A DNA stretch of 14,459 bases from Oleispira sp963933055. Its GTDB lineage: Bacteria; Pseudomonadota; Gammaproteobacteria; Pseudomonadales; Oceanobacteraceae. Shown piece after piece: positions 7,844-13,565 of the stretch (position 1 is the first letter of the stretch; every line of letters starts with the position of its first letter). Both the position numbers and the translations under genes were made by a program. The DNA is taken from NCBI GenBank assembly GCA_963933055.1, contig CAWVSY010000074.1, positions 1 through 14,459 on the forward strand, written 5' to 3'. The notes beneath the pieces were generated by a model that was not told the DNA's origin, searched no databases, and saw nothing but the letters and a program-made list of their open reading frames with translations.

Positions 7844-8812
7844 ATGATTGATTTAGAAAAACTAAAAAGTGGAAATCGTCGCGCGCTAGCGAAGGCGATT
7901 ACACTGGTTGAAAGTAAACTTGATACGCACCGAGTAGAAGCGCAAGACGTTCTCAATCAGCTCCTGCCAGCAACAGGTAACAGTATTCGTATTGGTATCT
8001 CTGGGATTCCTGGGGTGGGTAAGTCGACGTTTATCGAAGCCTTTGGTCAGTATTTAATTAGTCTGGGTAAAAAAGTGGCCGTGCTTGCCGTTGATCCTAG
8101 CTCGCCATTGCGCGGTGGTAGTATTCTTGGGGATAAAACCCGCATGGAAATGCTCTCTCGTGAAGATAATGCCTTTATTCGTCCATCACCTAGTGAAGGG
8201 GCTTTAGGCGGTGTCGCCCAGAAAACTCGTGAAACTATGTTGTTATGTGAAGCGGCGGGTTATGACGTTATCTTAGTTGAAACGGTTGGCGTAGGTCAGT
8301 CGGAATACGAAGTCGCGGCGATGGTCGATTTTTTTCTCGTATTAATGTTGCCCAATGCGGGCGACGAGCTGCAAGGTATTAAGCGCGGCATTATGGAGCT
8401 TGCCGATGCTTTGGTGATCAATAAAGCAGACGGAGAAAGTTTAAATCTTGCTAAGCAAACTCAGGGTCATTATAAAAACGCGTTTAAATTGATGAAGCAG
8501 AATAGTTTCTGGATACCGCAAGTGCAAACCTGCTCGGCGATTAATAACGATCGCATAGAAGATATCTGGAAAATGATACAAGATTATCAAAAAGCGGCGA
8601 CTGAAAATATGAATGCGGGTATCAGCTCTTTTATTGAAAAACGTGCGAGACAAAACAGTGAATGGCTGAAAAAACTGATTCATGAAATGTTAGAGCTTAA
8701 ACTCAAGCAAAATCCAGATGTGAAAAATAGATTGCCGCAATTACAAGATGACGTTTTAAATAATAAAACGACGCCTTATAATGCCGCACAACAAATAATT
8801 GATTTACTTTAA
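7844..8812 (+). CDS. meaB: MeaB/ArgK-type GTPase, methylmalonyl-CoA mutase chaperone
   Basis: This 322-residue G3E-type P-loop GTPase protects the mutase from inactivation and gates cofactor loading or exchange. Visible motifs are Walker A GIPGVGKS (54-61), VDPSSPLRGGSILGDKTRM (83-101), the switch/Walker B part ETVGVGQSE (146-154) and NKAD (193-196) for guanine recognition. The C-terminal helical part fits the MeaB dimerisation region, and the length is typical. It lies 22 bases after the mutase gene, an arrangement common across bacteria. The old ArgK name (arginine/ornithine transport kinase) does not fit this context. The ribosome site, AGG at 7834-7836, is weak, so translation may depend partly on coupling. 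Confidence 0.96.
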   Translation: MIDLEKLKSGNRRALAKAITLVESKLDTHRVEAQDVLNQLLPATGNSIRIGISGIPGVGKSTFIEAFGQYLISLGKKVAVLAVDPSSPLRGGSILGDKTRMEMLSREDNAFIRPSPSEGALGGVAQKTRETMLLCEAAGYDVILVETVGVGQSEYEVAAMVDFFLVLMLPNAGDELQGIKRGIMELADALVINKADGESLNLAKQTQGHYKNAFKLMKQNSFWIPQVQTCSAINNDRIEDIWKMIQDYQKAATENMNAGISSFIEKRARQNSEWLKKLIHEMLELKLKQNPDVKNRLPQLQDDVLNNKTTPYNAAQQIIDLL

Positions 8813-8870
8813 TTTTCTTAATAACAATCAGTTTCAGTTAAAATCAGAACCGCGCCAAATGGAATTTATT

Positions 8871-9368
8871 ATGACCGCACTATTAACGCCAGAGCAAATT
8901 AGCGAAAAACTGAAACAGTTTTTTCTCAATCACCTTCCTATTACTCAATTTATGGGCTTAGAAGTAGAATCTTATGATGGTGATACATTAATTCTTACCG
9001 CTCCTTTAGAGCCTAATATTAACGATAAGCAAACCGCATTTGGTGGTAGCTTATACAATACGGCGGTGATGGCTTGTTGGGGAATGATCTACCTAAAAAC
9101 CCAAGAAAGAAATATTGATTGTGATCAGGTTGTAGCAGAAGGCAGTGTAAAATATATTGCGCCTGTGAAAGGACGTATACGTGCTATTTGTCATGCACCT
9201 AGTGAAGCAGAACTAAATGCGTTCTATGAAAACTTTGAATGTAAGGGGCGGGCTAAAATTACTTTAGATGCGGCAATTTATGACGATACCTGTGTTATGA
9301 AAATTGACCCAGAAATGAAACCAGCGGTTAAATTTACTGGGCTTTATGCAATTTTAAAAAGCCAATAA
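8871..9368 (+). CDS. YiiD C-terminal-type hotdog thioesterase
   Basis: This 165-residue protein resembles the thioesterase domain at the C-terminus of YiiD (PF09500 family). These are hotdog-fold proteins expected to hydrolyse acyl-CoA or acyl-ACP. The signature NINDKQTAFGGSLYNTAVMACWG and the later VAEGSVKYIAPVKGRIRA support the call. It lacks the N-terminal acetyltransferase domain of E. coli YiiD. An ATG at 8799 is in frame but overlaps meaB and lacks a ribosome site. The ATG at 8871 follows GGAA (8861-8864) by 6 bases and begins MTALLTPEQ, so I use it. It is 58 bases downstream of meaB with no terminator between, so it is probably in the same transcript. Its substrate is unknown. Confidence 0.8.
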   Translation: MTALLTPEQISEKLKQFFLNHLPITQFMGLEVESYDGDTLILTAPLEPNINDKQTAFGGSLYNTAVMACWGMIYLKTQERNIDCDQVVAEGSVKYIAPVKGRIRAICHAPSEAELNAFYENFECKGRAKITLDAAIYDDTCVMKIDPEMKPAVKFTGLYAILKSQ

Positions 9369-9386
9369 GGAAGTTTCTAACAATCA

Positions 9387-10145
9387 CTAATTTTCAGTTT
9401 GCAGCATTCCCTTAAAAGCCTCTTCAAATACTTGGGGTTTTTCAGGGGATAAAAAATCTAAAATTAGTCGCCCAATAAAATTTGCATCAGTACTTTGGCG
9501 TAATGATTTTATGCCGTTACTAAAAGTAGGCTCTCCGATATCTTCAGCTCTGCGGGAGTATAACCGCTCGCTGTATTCGGCCGAAAATTCAGGATGTCCT
9601 TGAAAAGTTACAATGTGCTGGCCGATAGTAAAACCAGCATAAGGGCAAAAATCATCACGCAAAAAATTTCGTGCCGTCTTTGGTAGTTCAATTACTTGAT
9701 CTTTATGGCTATAAATCAAATCCAAATATTTGGGTAATGGCTGTGCAAAAGGCGAATCAGAAATGGTTAATAGCGAGCGAACGCCTAAGCCCCACCCCTT
9801 ATGGCTTTGTTCTACGCGACCACCAAGAGCTTGGGCGATAATTTGATGCCCAAAGCAAACTCCTAAAACTTTAGCGCACGCTTTGTCTGCGGCAACGATC
9901 CATTTTGACAAGGGACCAATCCAGTCGTGATCTTCATATGCCCCCGCCTTAGAACCCGTGATAACATAAGCATCGCATTCATCCATGGATGATGGAAACT
10001 CACCCTGCTGAATTTGGTAATAAACAAACTCAAGCTCAGAGTTATCCAATTGAGTAAAATATTGTTCAAACATTAAGCCGTACGAACCATATTCTTTAAT
10101 CAAATCATCGTACAAAATATCGGTTTCTAATAGTCCAATTCGCAT
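9387..10145 (-). CDS. Class I glutamine amidotransferase-like protein (GMP synthase type)
   Basis: This 252-residue single-domain GATase1 protein has the full triad: nucleophile Cys97 in GVCFGHQ, and His184 and Glu186 in FQGHPEF. VITGSKAGAYED forms the usual early loop. The family includes stand-alone hydrolases of gamma-glutamyl compounds and partner subunits that release ammonia from glutamine. No synthetase partner is encoded nearby, so the true substrate cannot be told. AGGA 9 bases before the ATG (minus strand) supports the start. It lies 42 bases downstream of the DUF3820 gene and may share its transcript. It converges on the thioesterase gene with only 18 bases between stop codons. Confidence 0.85.
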   Translation of the reverse strand: MRIGLLETDILYDDLIKEYGSYGLMFEQYFTQLDNSELEFVYYQIQQGEFPSSMDECDAYVITGSKAGAYEDHDWIGPLSKWIVAADKACAKVLGVCFGHQIIAQALGGRVEQSHKGWGLGVRSLLTISDSPFAQPLPKYLDLIYSHKDQVIELPKTARNFLRDDFCPYAGFTIGQHIVTFQGHPEFSAEYSERLYSRRAEDIGEPTFSNGIKSLRQSTDANFIGRLILDFLSPEKPQVFEEAFKGMLQTEN

Positions 10146-10187
10146 CGTTTAAAATCCTTTTTTCTATCCACTAACTCATATTTCCTG

Positions 10188-10445
10188 CTAATGTCGTGTC
10201 TGTGAATCATTAGCGATAAATTGACTCAAACCTTTCTTTCTTAAGGGTTCAATAATAGGTTCTAAGCCGTTAATTTTTACTTCTAAAGCTAACGCTAGCA
10301 ACATGCCTAAGCGTCCTTCCGGAAAACCTTTTTTGGCAAACCAAAGTAAATATTCTTCGGGCACATCAATAATTACTCGGCCCTGATATTTACCAAAAGG
10401 CATATAATCATTAGCCAGTGCCAATAAATCTTCTTTTTCAAACAT
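10188..10445 (-). CDS. DUF3820 family small protein
   Basis: This 85-residue protein has the family core PFGKYQGRVIIDVPEEYLLWFAKKGFPEGRLGMLLALALEVKINGL at about 16-60. This matches DUF3820, also labelled a putative quorum-sensing-regulated virulence factor family. Its biochemical role is not established. It has no signal peptide or membrane segment, and its length is normal for the family. AAGGTGA lies about 8 bases before the ATG on the minus strand. It is first in a likely two-gene unit with the amidotransferase and diverges from slyD. Confidence 0.82.
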   Translation of the reverse strand: MFEKEDLLALANDYMPFGKYQGRVIIDVPEEYLLWFAKKGFPEGRLGMLLALALEVKINGLEPIIEPLRKKGLSQFIANDSQTRH

Positions 10446-10488
10446 CTAAACAATCACCTTTTGATAGCTGACTTTCCCATAGTATCAC

Positions 10489-10517
10489 TTGCTTAACGCT
10501 TGTGCTTTACCGATACT
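10489..10517 (+). promoter_or_regulatory. Candidate slyD promoter
   Basis: TTGCTT (10489-10494) and GATACT (10512-10517) are 17 bases apart, and the second is followed by AGCGCC. Transcription would start near 10524 and give a leader of about 20 bases carrying the AAGGAG site. A further pair, TTGATA (10461-10466) and TATCAC (10483-10488), with 16 bases between, is an alternative. On the other strand, TGATACTAT lies in this same interval and could serve the DUF3820 gene. Confidence 0.4.
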
Positions 10518-10543
10518 AGCGCCTTTTTATGAAGGAGCCCACA

Positions 10544-11026
10544 ATGGCGATTGCAAAAGATACAGTAGTTCAATTTCATTACACATTAAAAGATGCAGAC
10601 GGTACTGTGATTGAAGCCTCTCATGGGAATGAGCCAATGGCTTATTTACAGGGCCATGGCAATATTATTCCAGGCCTCGAAGAAGAAATGCAAGGTAAAG
10701 AAGTAGGTGCAGAATTCACGGTAACGGTTGCTCCAGAAAAAGCCTATGGCCAGCGTGATGAAACGGCCATTCAGCGTATTCCTGTTAAGCATTTACAAGG
10801 TGCTAAAAAATGGAAGAAAGGCATGGTTGCTCATGTTGAAACTGAGCAAGGCCAGCGTCAGGTAACGGTCATTAAAGTCGGTAAATTTATGGTCGATGTT
10901 GATGCTAATCACCCATTTGCGGGTAAAGAGCTGACCTTTGAAGTAAAAATTGAAGATGTACGTGACGCAACTGCTGAAGAAATTCAGCATGGTCATGCCC
11001 ACGGTATTGGCGGTCATCAGCACTAA
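10544..11026 (+). CDS. slyD: SlyD-type FKBP peptidyl-prolyl isomerase
   Basis: This 160-residue cytoplasmic prolyl isomerase and folding chaperone has the bacterial FKBP/SlyD layout. The FKBP start is VVQFHYTLKDADGTVIEAS and the ligand pocket is IIPGLEEEMQGKEVG. An inserted flap region (about 70-120, AYGQRDETAIQRIP onward) follows, and FEVKIEDVRDAT closes the fold. The tail HGHAHGIGGHQH is His-rich, as in metal-binding SlyD proteins involved in nickel handling, but shorter than the E. coli tail and without its cysteines. An upstream in-frame ATG at 10529 overlaps the ribosome site. The ATG at 10544 sits 6 bases after AAGGAG (10532-10537) and gives the usual MAIAKD start, so I use it. No clear terminator separates it from the PilZ gene. 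Confidence 0.93.
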   Translation: MAIAKDTVVQFHYTLKDADGTVIEASHGNEPMAYLQGHGNIIPGLEEEMQGKEVGAEFTVTVAPEKAYGQRDETAIQRIPVKHLQGAKKWKKGMVAHVETEQGQRQVTVIKVGKFMVDVDANHPFAGKELTFEVKIEDVRDATAEEIQHGHAHGIGGHQH

Positions 11027-11060
11027 TTCATTGCTAGAAACTGCTGGTAATTTGTAGGGC

Positions 11061-11088
11061 TTGTCTATACTTACACTAAAGGTATAAA
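11061..11088 (+). promoter_or_regulatory. Candidate promoter for the PilZ gene
   Basis: TTGTCT (11061-11066) and TATAAA (11083-11088) are 16 bases apart. Transcription would begin about 8 bases before the ATG, leaving almost no leader and cutting into the AGG at 11094-11096. If it is active, translation would be near-leaderless; otherwise the gene is read through from slyD. Confidence 0.3.
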
Positions 11089-11102
11089 TTTTTAGGTATT
11101 GT

Positions 11103-11750
11103 ATGAATAAAGCTCTACAAACGCAGGTATCAATACCTTCTTTAGAAGATTCCTTACGCTTAGGCCAAAGTCTCCATTTAGAGTTTGATGGTTTTCCTTC
11201 TTTAAACGGTGGCTATCATTTGTGGGGTATATGCCCAAGCCAGTCAATTATGGTATCAGCGCCGCAATTAAAACTGTCTGACGAATTATTAAATGCATCG
11301 ATCAAAGCTCGATTATTTATAGAACAACTTGATAATGCCTGTGCATTTCGCACAACGGTTGCAGAGCTGTGTGCCACTCCGGCTAATTACCTTCATATCG
11401 TTATGCCTAGTGCCATTGTCACGGGGGAAGTGAGACGAAATCATCGAGCACGTACTCGCGTGAGCTGCGATATATCGTATTCTAATGGGCAACATAGTTC
11501 AGCAGAAATGATTGATGCCAGTATTTGTGGTTGTCGCCTTAATACAACCGCGAACGACCTTAAAGTCGGTGATGCTATTGATATGCTGTTTGATATTAAT
11601 ATTTATGGTATAAATCAAAAAATTAATGTGTCGGCAATGGTACGATCACGAACTGAAACACGCTCAGGTTATACTTTGGGTGCTCAATTTATAGAAATGA
11701 GTGATTGTCATCGTATCGCGATGAATAGCTTTATTCATAAACATTGCTGA
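11103..11750 (+). CDS. PilZ domain c-di-GMP-binding protein
   Basis: This 215-residue protein has a C-terminal PilZ domain (about 108-210) with the two c-di-GMP-binding motifs: RxxxR (Arg111 to Arg115, in RRNHR) and DxSxxG (Asp138, Ser140, Gly143, in DASICG). The N-terminal part (about 15-105) looks like the beta-rich YcgR-type N-terminal domain, though the match is loose. It has no signal peptide or membrane segment. It probably acts as a cytoplasmic c-di-GMP effector in motility or surface behaviour, but no flagellar or secretion gene is nearby to name its target. AGG at 11094 lies 6 bases before the ATG. A strong terminator begins four bases after the stop. Confidence 0.88.
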   Translation: MNKALQTQVSIPSLEDSLRLGQSLHLEFDGFPSLNGGYHLWGICPSQSIMVSAPQLKLSDELLNASIKARLFIEQLDNACAFRTTVAELCATPANYLHIVMPSAIVTGEVRRNHRARTRVSCDISYSNGQHSSAEMIDASICGCRLNTTANDLKVGDAIDMLFDINIYGINQKINVSAMVRSRTETRSGYTLGAQFIEMSDCHRIAMNSFIHKHC

Positions 11751-11753
11751 ACT

Positions 11754-11791
11754 AAAAAAGCCCAATCTTGATATCAAGACTGGGCTTTTTT
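11754..11791. terminator. Bidirectional terminator between PilZ gene and ppnP
   Basis: Two 19-base arms (11754-11772 and 11773-11791) are complementary at 18 positions, with one A:C mismatch. The stem core is AGCCCA/TGGGCT with TCTTG/CAAGA near the top. Six A residues start it and six T residues end it, so it works as an intrinsic terminator on both strands. It serves the PilZ gene on the + strand and ppnP on the - strand. Confidence 0.95.
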
Positions 11792-11819
11792 ATGAATAAC
11801 CGTTCGAGTATTTATAAAC

Positions 11820-12101
11820 TTATTCGTAGGTACAAAGGTAAGCTGTATCTGTTTTAACTTGAACACCAAAGCTTACGTTTGCTTCAACATTGAAACTTTC
11901 GCCAGCGGCAAAAGTAACCCACTCGTCGCTGCCTGGTAGCTTGATGATCAATGCGCCAGCAACAACGGTCATAACTTCTTTTTGGCTAGTGCCGAATTCA
12001 TATTCACCAGGAGCCATAACACCAACGGTAGAAGCCAGCTGTTCGCCTTTGAACGCGATAGATTTTACATTGCCGTCGAAATATTCGTTAACATCAAACA
12101 T
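11820..12101 (-). CDS. ppnP: Pyrimidine/purine nucleoside phosphorylase PpnP
   Basis: This 93-residue cupin-fold protein (formerly DUF1255/YaiE) phosphorolyses nucleosides to the free base and ribose-1-phosphate, serving nucleoside salvage. It matches the family end to end: FDVNEYFDGNVKSIAF at the start, GVMAPGEYEFGTSQKEVMTVVAG in the middle, and LPGSDEWVTFAAGESFNVEANVSFGVQV near the end. The length is typical. AAGGA lies 7 bases before the ATG on the minus strand. It is downstream of the YafY-type regulator in the same direction, but the 88-base gap holds a GGCCAA/TTGGCC hairpin, so it may have its own promoter. Confidence 0.95.
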   Translation of the reverse strand: MFDVNEYFDGNVKSIAFKGEQLASTVGVMAPGEYEFGTSQKEVMTVVAGALIIKLPGSDEWVTFAAGESFNVEANVSFGVQVKTDTAYLCTYE

Positions 12102-12135
12102 AGATAATTCCTTACTTAATAAAGGTTTGTTTAAA

Positions 12136-12151
12136 GGCCAAAAAATTGGCC
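12136..12151 (-). terminator. Weak terminator-like hairpin after the WYL regulator
   Basis: GGCCAA (12136-12141) and TTGGCC (12146-12151) pair around four bases. On the minus strand the stem is followed by TTTAAACAAA, a poor U tract. It could partly end the regulator transcript or regulate entry into ppnP. Confidence 0.35.
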
Positions 12152-12189
12152 GCGCAGTGTATCACATTCTCTCAATTGGCAGCATCTGC

Positions 12190-12900
12190 TTAAGAATGGC
12201 TCGAACCTGACTGTTTTTCATACAAATTTTTCATCATTTCAATGTAATGTTCTAAATTGCGTTCGGCATCTACAGGATAGTATTCATCTAGAATTTCTAC
12301 GCTGATTGCTCGGTCAAAGCGGAAGTTGCGGTAATCTTGGCGCTTCTCACACCATGCGACTAACGTCCAGCGTTCGCCCCAGAAAAACATGCCTAATGGC
12401 CATATTCGTCGCTCACTTTTTGCCCCTTCAACATCACGATAATGCAGCTTTAAAATCTGCTGTTGTTCGCATGCGCGCCGAATTGTACGGTGGGTCTCTC
12501 CCAGTTGCAGCGGACTCAAGGTCGGCACGCGATAGGCTTGGCGATCAGCTTGAATGAGTAAAGGCTCGGGTAAAACTGCACGAATCTTTTGCACCGCTCG
12601 TTTAGCGCCAGCGGCAAGATCTGGGTCGGTCCAGGCTTCAACCATACGGGCACCTAATAAAAGTGCCTGCATCTCGTCAAAATCAAACATAAGTGGTGGC
12701 AATTGATAGCCAGGCCGAAGTATATAACCGATGCCAGCCTCTCCATCAACGGGGACACCCGACAATGAGAGGGCCTGAATGTCTCGATAAATAGTTCTTA
12801 CCGAGACTTCCATAACATCGCTCAGTTGTTCAGCGGTAATGGCGGTGCGACGTCCACGCAACAAGTTAACCAGTTGAAATAGGCGTTCAGACTTGCGCAT
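12190..12900 (-). CDS. YafY-type HTH-WYL transcriptional regulator
   Basis: This 236-residue DeoR-like regulator has an N-terminal winged helix (about 1-60: MRKSERLFQLVNLLRGR, ITAEQLSDVMEVSVRTIYRDIQAL, then GIGYILRPGY). A WYL domain follows at about 140-215 (LKLHYRD, RRIWPLGMFFWGERWTLVAWCEKRQDYRNFRFDRA), a sensor fold that often binds small ligands or nucleic acid. Members with this length usually regulate their own operon. It is 47 bases downstream of the ABM-fold gene in the same direction, with GGAG about 11 bases before the ATG. The natural candidate target is the TGACAG dyad upstream of that operon. Its inducer is unknown. Confidence 0.88.
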   Translation of the reverse strand: MRKSERLFQLVNLLRGRRTAITAEQLSDVMEVSVRTIYRDIQALSLSGVPVDGEAGIGYILRPGYQLPPLMFDFDEMQALLLGARMVEAWTDPDLAAGAKRAVQKIRAVLPEPLLIQADRQAYRVPTLSPLQLGETHRTIRRACEQQQILKLHYRDVEGAKSERRIWPLGMFFWGERWTLVAWCEKRQDYRNFRFDRAISVEILDEYYPVDAERNLEHYIEMMKNLYEKQSGSSHS

Positions 12901-12947
12901 GAAACTGTTTTCTCCGTTATAGGCTGTTCGCCTGATTCAGTTGCGAT

Positions 12948-13253
12948 TTAAGCAGGGGCTTGCATCGTATGAATTTGCTGGTGGTCGACTTTAATACTAT
13001 CCATATCAATCACCTTCATCATACCTTGTAAGCTTGGCTCATCACCAAAATTTTGCTGAGCAGCAATTGCGGTTTCCATATCTTGCCAAAATACGGTATC
13101 TGTCCAGCGGCCATCATTCGTTTGTGCCAGCGCGCGGTATTCAAAGCCCGGTTGAGTTTTGACCCAGTTATTTAGATGTTCGTTTTCCGCTAAAAAAGCC
13201 TCATCGCTAATACCTTTAGCCAGCTTGAAGGTTACTAATTCTAAAATTGCCAT
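12948..13253 (-). CDS. ABM-fold (dimeric alpha+beta barrel) small protein
   Basis: This 101-residue protein has the layout of the antibiotic biosynthesis monooxygenase-like superfamily: ILELVTFKLAKGISDEAFL as the first strand and helix, then NNWVKTQPGFEYRAL, then WTDTVFWQDMETAIAAQQNF and a C-terminal strand. Such proteins form dimeric barrels and include heme-degrading enzymes, monooxygenases and proteins of unknown role. I see no cofactor-specific residues that fix its activity. AAGGA lies about 8 bases before the ATG on the minus strand. It heads a likely operon with the YafY-type regulator, a recurring pairing that suggests a small inducible stress or detoxification unit. Confidence 0.75.
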   Translation of the reverse strand: MAILELVTFKLAKGISDEAFLAENEHLNNWVKTQPGFEYRALAQTNDGRWTDTVFWQDMETAIAAQQNFGDEPSLQGMMKVIDMDSIKVDHQQIHTMQAPA

Positions 13254-13287
13254 GATCTATATCCTTGTCTCAAGTAAGTGAATAATG

Positions 13288-13319
13288 AGTATAAAGAGCA
13301 AGGTTGACAGAAGCTGTCA
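13288..13319 (-). promoter_or_regulatory. Operator-like dyad and -10 element upstream of the ABM/YafY operon
   Basis: TGACAG (13305-13310) and CTGTCA (13314-13319) form a perfect 6-bp inverted repeat with a 3-base centre. On the minus strand, TATACT (complement of 13288-13293) is a good -10 element, placing the start of transcription about 28 bases before the ABM start codon. The dyad covers the space just upstream of this -10, where the -35 should be, and no good -35 is visible. I infer that it is the site for the downstream YafY-type regulator. Confidence 0.5.
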
Positions 13320-13393
13320 GTAGTAAAAAATTAAAAAAACTGACTAATTGGTAACGAATTGTAGAAATAGGGCGATTTTTTCTGAAATATACG

Positions 13394-13399
13394 TATAAT
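13394..13399 (+). promoter_or_regulatory. deaD promoter -10 element
   Basis: A perfect TATAAT is followed by GCGCC, where transcription would begin near 13406. No good -35 hexamer lies 16-18 bases upstream; the sequence there is GGCGAT. The resulting leader is about 160 bases, which fits cold-inducible helicase mRNAs. Confidence 0.5.
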
Positions 13400-13405
13400 G
13401 CGCCT

Positions 13406-13565
13406 CTCTCAAATCTGCTGGTTTTTTTGGGCTAGGCAAAATTCAACATTCCGTTAGCTATATATTTCTATTTATAAGTTACGAACTGATCGTGTAGTGT
13501 GATCTTTTGTTGTTAGCGTATTGCTCAGCCCTAATTCCTGCCCTATGTATTTACAGGATGACGTG
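13406..13565 (+). other. Long untranslated leader of the DEAD-box helicase gene
   Basis: These bases separate the predicted transcription start from the ATG. They contain a T7 run after GCTGG (13422-13428), an AT-rich central part, a repeat of GTTAGC, and GGGCT (13429-13433) that could pair at long range with AGCCC (13527-13531). AGGA at 13555-13558 is the ribosome site. No separate gene is visible. Confidence 0.4.

Noticed and set aside
8799..8870. Upstream in-frame start for the thioesterase at 8799
   Set aside because: It overlaps meaB, has no ribosome site, and adds residues unlike the family. GGAA before the ATG at 8871 fits better.
9369..9386. Terminator between the converging thioesterase and amidotransferase genes
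   Set aside because: The 18-base gap and its flanks show no stem with a T tract; termination there must be Rho-dependent or lie inside the opposing gene.
10529..10543. Upstream in-frame start for slyD at 10529
   Set aside because: The ribosome site AAGGAG lies within these codons, so translation should begin at 10544.
11890..12210. 106-codon open frame on the plus strand
   Set aside because: It is antisense to ppnP, which matches its family end to end, and it shows no family resemblance of its own.
12306..12557. 83-codon open frame on the plus strand
   Set aside because: It is antisense to the WYL regulator and low in complexity of support; the regulator's domains are clear on the other strand.
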